Part shown: positions 1-7,744 of the stretch, piece by piece | Position numbering within the stretch: the first letter of the stretch is position 1 | Layout of the letters: each line of letters opens with the position of its first letter | Assembly (NCBI GenBank): GCA_036003885.1 | Contig: DASYSA010000725.1 | Coordinates: 1-10,176 of the forward strand | Length of the DNA stretch: 10,176 bases | Direction: 5' to 3' | DNA from: DASYSA01 sp036003885 | Lineage (GTDB): Bacteria; Acidobacteriota; Blastocatellia; UBA7656 | The notes under the pieces: model-generated | What the model was told of the DNA's origin: nothing | The model's input: the letters and a program-made list of their open reading frames with translations, nothing else | The model's database searches: none | Translations under genes and position numbers: made by a program

Positions 1-352
1 TGCTCCGATGACCAGAACTGCTTTTGCCTGAAATCTCATAGAAGTACTCCATCGAACCTTCTCATTTGTCGCTTACTGAAAAAGCCAAAAAATCGAGATA
101 CGATATACAAATTCTCGCCCTGCTGAATTGGCCTCTCCCGATCTCTTCGGCGTATTTCCCTGTGGCCCCCACGGAAACGGCTGGATGACAAAGCCGCGTC
201 GTGACTGATGCGAAATGACAGCACGATTATACACGTCCTGCCTGCGATTGTCATTGCATCCGGCAATTGCTGACGCAGCATCCGAAGCAGGTTTCGCGAT
301 GATGTTCATCCCATTCAGATGTGGAGCGGATGCCGCTTTGGGCCAGCGAGAA
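1..352. other. Leading stretch with no convincing gene
   Basis: No reading frame here has protein-like composition, a recognisable domain or a good ribosome binding site. The open frames on the minus strand (36-281, 73-444) are Arg/Ser-rich and match nothing I know. The plus-strand frame that runs through it is only the upstream extension of the first TPR gene, whose signal peptide begins at 431. Possibly the intergenic region after a gene outside the window. Confidence 0.6.
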
Positions 353-382
353 TTGCCGAGACCTTTACCGCTACTGTATACT
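353..382 (+). promoter_or_regulatory. Candidate sigma70-type promoter of the TPR/CRTAC1 operon
   Basis: A TTGCCG hexamer (353-358) and a TATACT hexamer (377-382) are separated by 18 bases. They match the -35 and -10 consensus at 4 of 6 and 5 of 6 positions. Transcription would begin near 389, giving a leader of about 40 bases before the ATG at 431. This is prediction from consensus only. Confidence 0.4.
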
Positions 383-430
383 GGCTGTCGATTCTTAATC
401 CGGCCAATGCTCCGGCGAAGGACCCTCGAA

Positions 431-1636
431 ATGAGTAAGGTCAAAGATGTTATTGTCTCGATCGCTTGCGCCCTTTTGATTCCCGGCCTTACCGGGCAGT
501 CGTCTATTCGGGCGCAGTCAGGCGATGTTGAGCGCGCTCTTGACCGCGCAGTCCAACTCCATCAGGCCGGCGATGTTTCCGGAGCGATTACTCAGTATAG
601 AGCGATTCTTGCACTGCACCCCGGACGTATGGATGTGCGGTCGAATTTGGGCGCGGCTTACGCGCAGCTCGGGCGGTTTGAGGAAGCGATTGCCGAGTAT
701 AAGCAGGCGCTGGCCAATGACAGCCTCAATGCCGGGATTCGCCTCAACCTCGGATTGGCCTTCTACAAAGCGGCGTATTTTTCAGAGGCGCTCAGCGAGT
801 TCGAGCACGTCGTTGCCGCTCAACCCGAGAACACCAGGGCTATTCTGCTCCTGGCCGACTGCCACCTGAGGCTGGGCGAAAACAAGAAGGTCATCGCCTT
901 GCTTTCGCCGCTTGAGGCGAAACTGGGCGATGATCGCCTCCTTGCCTACGTGCTCGGCACCGCGCTGATCAACGACAAGCAAGTCGAAAAAGGCCAGGTG
1001 TTGATCGATCGGATCTTCCGTGACGGAGACACGGCAGAGGTTCGGGTGATGATGGGTACGGCGCAAATGATGACAGGTAATTATCAGGCCGCGCTGAAGG
1101 AGTTCGAGCGCGCCCTGGAGATGAATCCGCGATTGCCAACCCTACATGCGCTCTACGGAAGGGCGTTGATGCCCGTCGGAGATACCGAGCAAGCGTCACA
1201 AGCTTTCCGCCGCGAGCTTGAGATCAACCCCAACGACTTTGAATCGAATCTCTTCCTGGGGATCCTGCTCAGGAAGGAAGCGAAGGAGGACGAAGCCCTC
1301 GGATACCTTCGGCGCGCTGCTCAGCTGCGCCCGAACGACCTCAACGCTCGTTACCATATCGCCGCCGTTCAACTTGCGAGTGGTAAGATCACCGAAGCGC
1401 AAAGGTCGCTCGAAGCCATCGTTAAAACCGCGCCTGAGTTCGTTGAAGCACACGTGCTGTTGGCAAACGCCTACTACCGCCTCAATCGAAAAGCGGACGG
1501 CGACCAGCAACGCTCAATTATTCAGAAGCTGGATGCTGAGCGGCAGGAGCGTCAGCCGGGCGCTCAAGAGGGAATTGGTGACGCGTATGGCGGAGTGAAG
1601 TCGCCACAGCTACAGGACATTCCTAAAAAGCCATAG
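431..1636 (+). CDS. Exported TPR-repeat protein
   Basis: A 401-residue protein made almost entirely of tetratricopeptide repeats, which usually act as protein-protein interaction scaffolds. The start at 431 is preferred to upstream in-frame codons because AAGGA (418-422) lies 8 bases ahead. It also begins a signal peptide: Lys3 and Lys5, a hydrophobic core at about residues 7-20, and a possible cleavage near residues 28-30 (RAQS). TPR units of 34 residues are clear at about 34-66, 67-100, 101-134, 203-236, 237-270, 271-304 and 305-338, with less regular ones at 135-200 and 339-372. Typical TPR positions (G-x-Y/F, A at 20, P at 32) are visible. The C-terminal 25 residues are Gln/Pro-rich and probably disordered. 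It is first of three co-directional genes; the next starts 7 bases after its stop. It probably works outside the cytoplasm, but the partner is unknown. Confidence 0.88.
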   Translation: MSKVKDVIVSIACALLIPGLTGQSSIRAQSGDVERALDRAVQLHQAGDVSGAITQYRAILALHPGRMDVRSNLGAAYAQLGRFEEAIAEYKQALANDSLNAGIRLNLGLAFYKAAYFSEALSEFEHVVAAQPENTRAILLLADCHLRLGENKKVIALLSPLEAKLGDDRLLAYVLGTALINDKQVEKGQVLIDRIFRDGDTAEVRVMMGTAQMMTGNYQAALKEFERALEMNPRLPTLHALYGRALMPVGDTEQASQAFRRELEINPNDFESNLFLGILLRKEAKEDEALGYLRRAAQLRPNDLNARYHIAAVQLASGKITEAQRSLEAIVKTAPEFVEAHVLLANAYYRLNRKADGDQQRSIIQKLDAERQERQPGAQEGIGDAYGGVKSPQLQDIPKKP

Positions 1637-1643
1637 GTATTTC

Positions 1644-2897
1644 GTGACTGCCTTGGGAACTAAGAAGCCAATTTACACATTGATCGTTGCAGGGATGATT
1701 CTCGCGTCATCCGGTTCGGTGTGCGCACAGGCGCAGTCCCGGCCGAAGGGACCGCAAGCAACTGGAAGAGCAAAGCCCTCGGTCCAGGCGAACGCCGCAT
1801 TCAACAGCCTCATTGGGCGCGGCAATGAAGCCCGAGAGGCCGGGCGGTTGGACGAAGCGGTTTCTCTGTATACGCAAGCCCTCCACATGCGCCCCAGTTG
1901 GGCTGAAGGCTGGTGGTATGTGGGAGCGATTCACTATGACGCGGATCGTTACCCGGACGCGCGCGACGCCTTTCGCAGGCTTGTCGCTATCGAGCCTAAG
2001 AGAGGGCCGGCCTGGGGGATGCTGGGTCTGTGCGAGTTTCAGACCCGTGAGTTCGAACGCGCCGTTGTTTCGCTTCAGCGTGGGCGGGCTCTGGGGTTTT
2101 CCGGGAATCAGGAACTCACGTCCGTGGTTCGGTATCACACCGCGATTCTCTACATTCGGCTCGAACAGTTCGAGGTTGCCTTTGATATTCTGCGAGAGTT
2201 CGTCCGCGAGGGGAATGAGAGCGCCAAAGTCGTCGAGATCTTTGGGCTGACAATGTTGCGGATGTCATTCCTGCCGAACGAAGTTCCCCCGGACAAGCGA
2301 GAACAGGTGCTGATGGCTGGGCGGGCAGGGTTCAGTATGGCCGCACGGCGGATGGATGAAGCGCGCAAGGGGTTTGACACACTGCTGGCCCGTTATCCCG
2401 AAGCCCCCAATGTCCACTATGCTTTCGGCGTTTACCTGCTCAATCAGGATGCAGACGCCGCCCTCGATGAGTTCCGACATGAACTGAAGATTTCGCCCTC
2501 GCACGTCCCCGCGATGCTGCAAATAGCATTCGAGTATCTCAAGCGAAACGAGTATGAGACGGCGCTGCCCTGGGCGGAGAAATCAGTAGAACTCGCGCCG
2601 CATCTGTTCCCCGCTCGCAACGCCCTGGGCCGCATATTGCTCGAGGTGGGACAGACGGATAAGGCCATTATCGAACTGGAGGAAGGGGTCAAGCTGGCGC
2701 CTGACAGTCCGGAAATGCACTACGCGCTCGCACGGGCCTACACGCGTGCCGGGCGAAAGCAGGAGGCAGCGCGGGCACGGCAGACTTTTACGCGGCTCGA
2801 CAAACTGTTTCGCACTCAGCGTGAAGGTGTCCAGCCGGAAACAGGGCCCGACGGAAATGAATCCAAACCGAAGCCCCATTCTGAGCCACGGAACTGA
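1644..2897 (+). CDS. Second exported TPR-repeat protein
   Basis: A 417-residue TPR protein starting with GTG. This start is chosen because it supplies the Lys7-Lys8 n-region of a signal peptide (hydrophobic core about residues 10-24, probable cleavage after CAQA near residue 30). An internal ATG at 1695 would remove that region. The ribosome binding site is weak, and the 7-base gap from the previous stop suggests translational coupling. TPR units are visible at about 53-86, 87-120 and 121-154, then at about 225-258 and in three or four more units up to residue about 390. A Gln/Pro/Lys-rich linker lies between the signal peptide and the first repeat. The C-terminus is charged and low-complexity. 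It is a different sequence from the first TPR protein, not a recent duplicate. An extracytoplasmic scaffold role beside the CRTAC1-like protein is inferred. Confidence 0.87.
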   Translation: MTALGTKKPIYTLIVAGMILASSGSVCAQAQSRPKGPQATGRAKPSVQANAAFNSLIGRGNEAREAGRLDEAVSLYTQALHMRPSWAEGWWYVGAIHYDADRYPDARDAFRRLVAIEPKRGPAWGMLGLCEFQTREFERAVVSLQRGRALGFSGNQELTSVVRYHTAILYIRLEQFEVAFDILREFVREGNESAKVVEIFGLTMLRMSFLPNEVPPDKREQVLMAGRAGFSMAARRMDEARKGFDTLLARYPEAPNVHYAFGVYLLNQDADAALDEFRHELKISPSHVPAMLQIAFEYLKRNEYETALPWAEKSVELAPHLFPARNALGRILLEVGQTDKAIIELEEGVKLAPDSPEMHYALARAYTRAGRKQEAARARQTFTRLDKLFRTQREGVQPETGPDGNESKPKPHSEPRN

Positions 2898-2973
2898 ATC
2901 GAGAGTGAGGAGAAGTTCTGCTCACCAACCAATGGCCCGAGAGGCGGAACCGAGTGTCCAAGGTAAGACTATT

Positions 2974-4665
2974 GTGAAATACCTCCTGTTACTTACAGTG
3001 CTGGCAACATCGGTTGCTGTCAGTCAGTTGCTAGCCGCCCAGGTGCGTGAGGGGACTCATTCGGAGAAAGCCCTCGTGAAATTTGAAGAAGTGCCGCCGA
3101 CCGTGAGCAAACTCACCTGGGTGCATGACAACGGACGCTCGGAGGCTCGTCATTTGCCCGAAACCTGCGGGGGTGGCGGGTTGTTCTTTGATTACGACAA
3201 CGACGGTTGGCTCGACATCTACCTGGTCAACAGCGGCCCGTCCGATTTCTTCATCCCGAAGACGGCGATCAGGAATGCGCTTTATCGGAACAATCATGAC
3301 GGCTCATTCACCGACGTTACGGAAAAGGCGGGCGTGGCGTGCGGACAGATGGGCCATTTCGGCATGGGGGCTGCGGCGGCCGACTTCGACGGCGACGGCT
3401 GGCAGGACCTGTACGTCACCAACTATGGCCGCAACGTCCTCTTCCGGAATAATGGCAACGGAACGTTTACGGACGTCACCGATAAGGCCGGAGTCGCCGC
3501 GCCTAACTGGTCAACCTGTGCGACCTGGTTCGACTACGATAACGACGGCAAACTCGATCTGTTTGTGTCGAGCTTCGTGCAATATAGCGCATCAGGCAGC
3601 CTCTTCTGCGGCGACAATCGTCTGGGCCGCCGTTACTACTGCATTCCCCGTGTGTTCAAGCCGCGACCCAGCTACCTCTTTCACAATGACGGCGGAGGCA
3701 AATTCACCGACGTTAGCAAAGAATCGGGCATCGCCGGAGCGCTCGGCAAATCGTTCGGCGCCGTGGCGACAGACATTAACAACGACGGCCTCATAGACCT
3801 GTTTGTCGCCAATGATACAGTTGCCAACTTCATGTTCTTGAATAAAGGCAAGGGTAAGTTCGAAGAGATCGGCCTTGCCTCGGGAGTGGCATATAGCGAT
3901 TCCGGCAGTCCGCGTTCGGGGATGGGCGTGGATGCAGCCGACTACGATGGCGATGGCTGGCAAGACCTTTTTGTGGCCAACATCGACCAGGAGCTCTTCA
4001 GTCTCTATCACAACCAGAAAGACCTGAGCTTCATCGACAAGCCGGGTGAGATCGCGCAGGCTACCCGTTTGCTCAGTGGATGGGGCTTGAAGTTCTTCGA
4101 CTATGACAACGACGGTGATCCCGACCTGATTCTGGCCAATGGACATCCCGATGACATGGTCGAGATTCAGTCCTTGAAAGTGAAGTACAGGGAGCCCCTG
4201 TTGTTGTTCGAGAACGTCGACGGGAAATACAAGAACGTGACTGCCCAGTCGGGTGAGGTCTTCAAGAAAACGTTCTCCGCGCGTGGGCTTTCAGTTGGCG
4301 ACTACGACAACGACGGCGATCTTGATGTGCTGATCATCAACAACGGCGAGCCCCCGGTGCTCCTCAAGAACGACGGAGGGAGTAACAACAACTGGCTTGG
4401 TCTGCAGCTCGTCGCAACGAAAAGCAATCCCGGCGCGGTCGGCGCAATAATTACCTGGCAAGCCGGAGGCATCAAGCGCAGCCGATTCAAGACCAGCGGA
4501 GGCAGTTACCTCTCGTCACACGACCCGCGCGAGATTCTGGGCGCAGGCAAAGCCACAAAAATTGACAGCGTCGAGATTAAATGGCCGAGCGGCAGAGTGG
4601 ACAAAATTCCCAATCCTCCGCTCAACAAGTACATCAAGGTCGTAGAAGGCGGCGGAATCCAATAA
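2974..4665 (+). CDS. Exported CRTAC1-like FG-GAP/VCBS repeat protein with ASPIC/UnbV domain
   Basis: About 563 residues. After a signal peptide (KYLLLLTVLATSVAVSQLLA), seven Ca-binding-like loops of DxDxDG type begin near residues 73, 137, 187, 267, 323, 376 and 443. They sit in FG-GAP/VCBS blades typical of a beta-propeller. The last 90 residues (about 471-557) match the ASPIC/UnbV domain, including SNPGAVGAIITW, FKTSGGSYLSSHDP and KWPSGR. Cysteines at 65, 212 and 223 could form disulfides outside the cell. The start is uncertain. GTG 2974 has AAGG 10 bases upstream and gives a compact signal peptide. ATG 2932 has no properly spaced site, and ATG 2857 would overlap the previous gene by 41 bases. 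The family is common in Acidobacteriota and Planctomycetes beside TPR genes. Its substrate is unknown, and adhesion or carbohydrate binding is only a guess. Confidence 0.88.
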   Translation: MKYLLLLTVLATSVAVSQLLAAQVREGTHSEKALVKFEEVPPTVSKLTWVHDNGRSEARHLPETCGGGGLFFDYDNDGWLDIYLVNSGPSDFFIPKTAIRNALYRNNHDGSFTDVTEKAGVACGQMGHFGMGAAAADFDGDGWQDLYVTNYGRNVLFRNNGNGTFTDVTDKAGVAAPNWSTCATWFDYDNDGKLDLFVSSFVQYSASGSLFCGDNRLGRRYYCIPRVFKPRPSYLFHNDGGGKFTDVSKESGIAGALGKSFGAVATDINNDGLIDLFVANDTVANFMFLNKGKGKFEEIGLASGVAYSDSGSPRSGMGVDAADYDGDGWQDLFVANIDQELFSLYHNQKDLSFIDKPGEIAQATRLLSGWGLKFFDYDNDGDPDLILANGHPDDMVEIQSLKVKYREPLLLFENVDGKYKNVTAQSGEVFKKTFSARGLSVGDYDNDGDLDVLIINNGEPPVLLKNDGGSNNNWLGLQLVATKSNPGAVGAIITWQAGGIKRSRFKTSGGSYLSSHDPREILGAGKATKIDSVEIKWPSGRVDKIPNPPLNKYIKVVEGGGIQ

Positions 4666-4673
4666 CGTTTCGG

Positions 4674-4773
4674 GTTTTACGTTTTGCGTTTTACGTTCAA
4701 CTATCTGAACCAATTCTTGTCTGTGGGCGTTCCGGCTTGCCGAACGTAAACCCTAAAACGCAAAACGTAAAAC
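4674..4773. repeat. Inverted repeat with nested hairpin between convergent genes
   Basis: The arms 4674-4693 and 4754-4773 are perfect 20-base reverse complements built from a reiterated GTTTTACG/GTTTTGCG unit. A second hairpin sits between them: CGTTC (4728-4732), a bulged C, GG, loop CTTG, CC, GAACG (4742-4746). The element fills nearly the whole gap between two convergent stop codons (4665 and 4781). It could act as a bidirectional transcription terminator, since either arm gives a T-rich run on one strand. It could also be a copy of a dispersed intergenic repeat. The structure is seen; the function is inferred. Confidence 0.75.
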
Positions 4774-4780
4774 GTTCCTC

Positions 4781-6481
4781 CTACAGATTCCCCTTCTTGT
4801 GCTGATTGACTATGTACTCGCAGGCGCGAACGGTCAACGCCATCATCGTAAGCGTCGGATTCTGGCAGCCTTGAGAGACAAAGCAGGCTCCGTCGGTCAC
4901 GAACAGATTCTTCACGTCCCAGCTCTGATTGAACTTGTTGAGCACACTCTTCTTTGGGTCACTGCCCATGCGCGCCGTTCCGACTTCGTGTATGCAGAGA
5001 CCGGGAGTGCCCAGTCGCTGGTTACCGAAGTGCACTTCGAATCCTGCCTCATGCGCCATTTCATTGAGGGACTCGAACTGGTCGCGGGCCATCGCACGCT
5101 CGTTATCGGAGTGGACACAGTCGATGTGAGCGACCGGAATGCCCCACGCGTCCTTGACGTCTTTGTCGATTGTAACCCTGTTCTCAGCACGAGGAAGCAT
5201 CTCGCCGAACGCGCCCAACCAGAAGGGAGGCGCGTCCTTAGATTCGCGGACTGCCTTCTTGTAGGCCTCTCCGAAACCGGGAATCGAGTTCATAGTGGTC
5301 GGCAGCATCCCCCTCTGAACAGTGCCCTGGATCCCATAGCCCCTTAGAAACTTGGACGTCGGCTCGGTGACGTTTCGGAACTTCGGGATATAGATCCCGT
5401 TGTTCCGGCCATCGTCAAAGTTGTAGCGATAGTTTTCCAGCCCGGGAACTACTCCCCCGACGCTGATGGCGTAGGTGTGGTCCATCAAGTAATGTCCCAG
5501 CACACCCGACGTATTGCCCAGTCCTTCCGGATGCTGTCGAGTGGCGCTGTTGAGCAAGAGGCGTGTCGATTCAATGGTAGAAGCGCAGAGTACGATTACT
5601 TTGGAGAATACTTCGAAACTCTTTTTTGTATGCTGATCGACGAAGGCGACGCCTTTGGCCTTGCCAGTGTTCGTGTCGACTATGACGTGACTCGCCACAG
5701 CGTTTGTCCTGAGTGTAAGCCTTCCCGTCTTCATCGCCGCCGGCAACGTCGCCACGGGGCTGCTGAAATAGGAACCGGTCGTGCAGCCGCGCTCGCAGTG
5801 GCCGCAATAGTGACACTTGGCGCGGCCGTTGTGGTTCTGAGTGAGAATAGCTGCCCGCCCAATCGTCAGACGGCGACTCGTCCATTTCTTTTCTATAGCT
5901 TTCTTCAGCTGCCACTCGCCACAGGTCATGTTCATGGGCGGCAGAAACTTGCCGTCAGGCAGCTGTGGCAGATTCTCGCTTGAGCCGCTGATCCCGACGA
6001 ACGATTCGACCCTGCCGTAGTAGGGCGCAAGATCGGCATAGGAGATCGGCCAATCCTCGCCAAACCCGTCGCGGCTCGCAGCCTTTAGTTCATAGTCTGA
6101 GAGGCGATAACTCTGGCGCCCCCACATGATCGTGCGGCCGCCTACCTGTCTGCCTCGGATCCAATCGAAGGGCTTACTTTGTGCAGTAGTGTATGGGTTG
6201 TCTTTGTCGTCGACGAAGAACTGATGGCCATACTCATTGCAAGCGTAGCACTTGCTTTGAATCGGCTGGCGCTCGCGATAGAGATACTGTTGATTGAGGC
6301 TGTCCCGGTACTTCATCTCGTAAGGCCACTTGTGCTCGGTGAAGTCCTTCAGCGGGTCGAGCTTTCGGCCAGCCTCGAGAACGATCACCCGCATCCCTCT
6401 CTCAGTCAGTTCCTTGGCAGCGAATCCCCCGGTCGCGCCGGAGCCAACTACTATGGCATCGTAAATCATCGTCTTGAGCAT
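4781..6481 (-). CDS. GMC-family FAD-dependent oxidoreductase
   Basis: A 566-residue flavoprotein of the glucose-methanol-choline family, similar to bacterial sugar/alcohol dehydrogenase large subunits. The N-terminus holds the FAD dinucleotide-binding motif GSGATGG (about residues 13-19) and the VIVLEAGR strand that binds the ribose. GMC signatures follow: RQVGGRTIMWGR near 111-122 and CASTIESTRLLL near 299-310. The C-terminal domain has HEVGTARMG with the probable catalytic His498, and GCQNPTLTMMAL with Asn541. Cys residues 223, 226, 229 and 233 form a CxxCxxCxxxC cluster, and a further CxxC lies at 78-81. AGGGGG at 6487-6492 is a good ribosome binding site 5 bases before the ATG. There is no signal peptide. 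The small partner subunit (gluconate 2-dehydrogenase subunit 3 type) that often accompanies such proteins is not next to it in this window. The substrate cannot be told from sequence. Confidence 0.92.
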   Translation of the reverse strand: MLKTMIYDAIVVGSGATGGFAAKELTERGMRVIVLEAGRKLDPLKDFTEHKWPYEMKYRDSLNQQYLYRERQPIQSKCYACNEYGHQFFVDDKDNPYTTAQSKPFDWIRGRQVGGRTIMWGRQSYRLSDYELKAASRDGFGEDWPISYADLAPYYGRVESFVGISGSSENLPQLPDGKFLPPMNMTCGEWQLKKAIEKKWTSRRLTIGRAAILTQNHNGRAKCHYCGHCERGCTTGSYFSSPVATLPAAMKTGRLTLRTNAVASHVIVDTNTGKAKGVAFVDQHTKKSFEVFSKVIVLCASTIESTRLLLNSATRQHPEGLGNTSGVLGHYLMDHTYAISVGGVVPGLENYRYNFDDGRNNGIYIPKFRNVTEPTSKFLRGYGIQGTVQRGMLPTTMNSIPGFGEAYKKAVRESKDAPPFWLGAFGEMLPRAENRVTIDKDVKDAWGIPVAHIDCVHSDNERAMARDQFESLNEMAHEAGFEVHFGNQRLGTPGLCIHEVGTARMGSDPKKSVLNKFNQSWDVKNLFVTDGACFVSQGCQNPTLTMMALTVRACEYIVNQHKKGNL

Positions 6482-7069
6482 GAATTCCCCCTAAAGCAAA
6501 GTACGCAAGCGCCCCGTCTGCTGTAGTAAAGCGATTCTCTTCAGGAGAGTCGTTGAGCTGGAGAGAGCCTGTAGTCCCTCCGTAGCCGCCCTGATCGGAA
6601 AGCCTCAATGCCTATCCAGTCAGGGCCACCCTACAGGTCACTGGCGCGTCAGTAGTTCCGCTGTTTCGTGGTCAAGAGCCGCCGTCGGCGTTGCCCGGAC
6701 TAGAATCACCCAGAAGCTTGCAAATCAAACTCAGCGCATATCTTATCGGTGACAGCGCGCCAGGGTCAAACAATGAGGGAGGTATTTTGTGAATCCATGG
6801 AAGAGGGAGTTGGCCCATTGAAACCGGCGATCCTCGGCCATTTCCAGGGTGGATACCCGTCCGGTGAGGCAAAAACCTTTTTAATATGCCTGCTAGACGT
6901 TGATTCGCCAATCTGGTACTATGGCGACGTTGGTTGCAGCAGACTGAGTGCTGTTGCATTTGTTTCACCTTGAGGAGCGACCTGCTGTTCGGAGAGCGTT
7001 TGACCTGTCTTTCTCAACCTCTTTCCCTAGAGGCCTCGGAAGTTCCTTCTAACCAGTTTCAGGAGACAC
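6482..7069. other. Divergent intergenic region, no supported gene
   Basis: A 588-base gap between the minus-strand oxidoreductase and the plus-strand RRM gene. A 74-codon plus frame (6749-6973) has unconvincing composition. A GGGAGG 6 bases before GTG 6789 would open only a 10-codon peptide. The region must hold promoters for both flanking genes. The best candidate is listed separately, and the last 140 bases are probably the RRM gene leader. A hairpin of 6 bp (6937-6942 with 6950-6955) lies near the expected 5' end of that leader. Confidence 0.55.
6894..6923 (+). promoter_or_regulatory. Candidate extended -10 promoter of the first RRM gene
   Basis: TAGACG (6894-6899) and TGGTACTAT (6915-6923, an extended -10 form TGnTAnnAT) are separated by an 18-base spacer. 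Transcription near 6930 would leave an untranslated leader of about 140 bases before the ATG at 7070. Long leaders are known for cold-induced RNA-binding and cold-shock genes. That regulatory parallel is an inference; only the hexamers are seen. Confidence 0.35.
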
Positions 7070-7423
7070 ATGAGCAAAAGAATCTACGTTGGAAACCTGT
7101 CGTATCAAACGACAGATGTCGACCTCACCAACCTGTTTGAACAGGCGGGTCCGGTCGAATCGGCTAACATCATAACGGACCGTGACACGGGCCGTTCGAA
7201 GGGCTTCGGTTTTGTGGAGATGGGCAACGAGGATGCTGATAAGGCAATCGCGCAGTTCAATGGAGCCGAGCTCGACGGTCGCACGATAACGGTCAACGAA
7301 GCACGCCCGCGTCCCGAGCGCACGGGCGGCGGTGGTGGCGGTCGAGGCGGCTATGGTGGTGGTCGTGGCAGCGGCGGCGGCGGTGGCCGCGGCGGCCGCG
7401 GCGGCTATGGGAACCGATACTGA
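7070..7423 (+). CDS. Glycine-rich RRM RNA-binding protein
   Basis: A 117-residue protein with a single RNA recognition motif (residues 4-80). RNP2 is IYVGNL (5-10) and RNP1 is KGFGFVEM (44-51), with the aromatic residues that stack on RNA bases. The tail, residues 85-117, is almost only Gly, Arg, Tyr and Ser, with GRGGYG units. This resembles the glycine-rich Rbp proteins of cyanobacteria and other bacteria, which bind single-stranded RNA and are often cold-induced. AGGAG (7061-7065) lies 4 bases before the ATG. The tail is encoded by a GGY-rich stretch at about 7322-7411. A second RRM gene follows 321 bases downstream. Targets are unknown; a role in RNA stability or chaperoning under stress is inferred from the family. 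Confidence 0.93.
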   Translation: MSKRIYVGNLSYQTTDVDLTNLFEQAGPVESANIITDRDTGRSKGFGFVEMGNEDADKAIAQFNGAELDGRTITVNEARPRPERTGGGGGGRGGYGGGRGSGGGGGRGGRGGYGNRY

Positions 7424-7454
7424 GAGTCGCTGCTTTAAGGTAGAGACCAAGGAA

Positions 7455-7508
7455 GCCCGGCGAATCTGGCGAGGGAGGATTAGCCGCCCAGGCCCGAACT
7501 CGCCGGGC
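7455..7508. repeat. Inverted repeat in the gap between the two RRM genes
   Basis: GCCCGGCGA (7455-7463) and TCGCCGGGC (7500-7508) are perfect 9-base reverse complements enclosing 36 bases. No T-run follows, so it is not a standard intrinsic terminator. It could fold in the RNA 3' of the first RRM message or in the leader of the second. The rest of the 7424-7744 gap shows no convincing gene. Confidence 0.5.
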
Positions 7509-7720
7509 AACCACATACTGAAGTTGGCGATCGGAAGGTTGCCCTCTAGAAAAGGAAATCATCTGAAATACCGGAAGCTGCTGACTGCCGAGAATAACAC
7601 GATTACCTTTTTGTTAAATCGCACAAAGCAATCGCGCCTCAGACTGGTCGTCCCGCCGCAATCCAAGAATGTCAGCCACGCGGTCACTCGAGACAAGGCG
7701 GGCTCAAGCTCATCAACTAT

Positions 7721-7740
7721 AAGAGAGGTTAAGAGAGGTT
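7721..7740 (+). promoter_or_regulatory. Tandemly duplicated ribosome binding site
   Basis: The 10-base unit AAGAGAGGTT occurs twice in direct succession, immediately before the ATG at 7745. The proximal GAGAGG (7733-7738) lies 6 bases from the ATG, an ideal distance. The distal copy (7723-7728) is 16 bases away and would be a standby or redundant site. Confidence 0.6.
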
Positions 7741-7744
7741 AGGT

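Noticed and set aside
3592..4146. 184-codon minus-strand frame opposite the CRTAC1-like gene
   Set aside because: Antisense image of the Asp/Gly-rich repeats (Val/Ile-rich output), with no domain or ribosome binding site of its own.
4799..5347. 182-codon plus-strand frame opposite the GMC gene
   Set aside because: Shadow of a strongly supported GMC oxidoreductase; no protein-family resemblance.
6749..6973. 74-codon plus-strand frame in the divergent intergenic region
   Set aside because: Composition is not convincing, the start is poor, and it overlaps the candidate promoter of the RRM gene.
7322..7411. GGY-rich stretch as a microsatellite or structural DNA repeat
   Set aside because: It is in frame and encodes the expected Gly/Arg/Tyr tail of the RRM protein, so coding explains it.
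7718..7723. TATAAG as a -10 element before the second RRM gene
   Set aside because: No -35-like hexamer at a proper distance, and the transcript would start inside the duplicated ribosome binding site.
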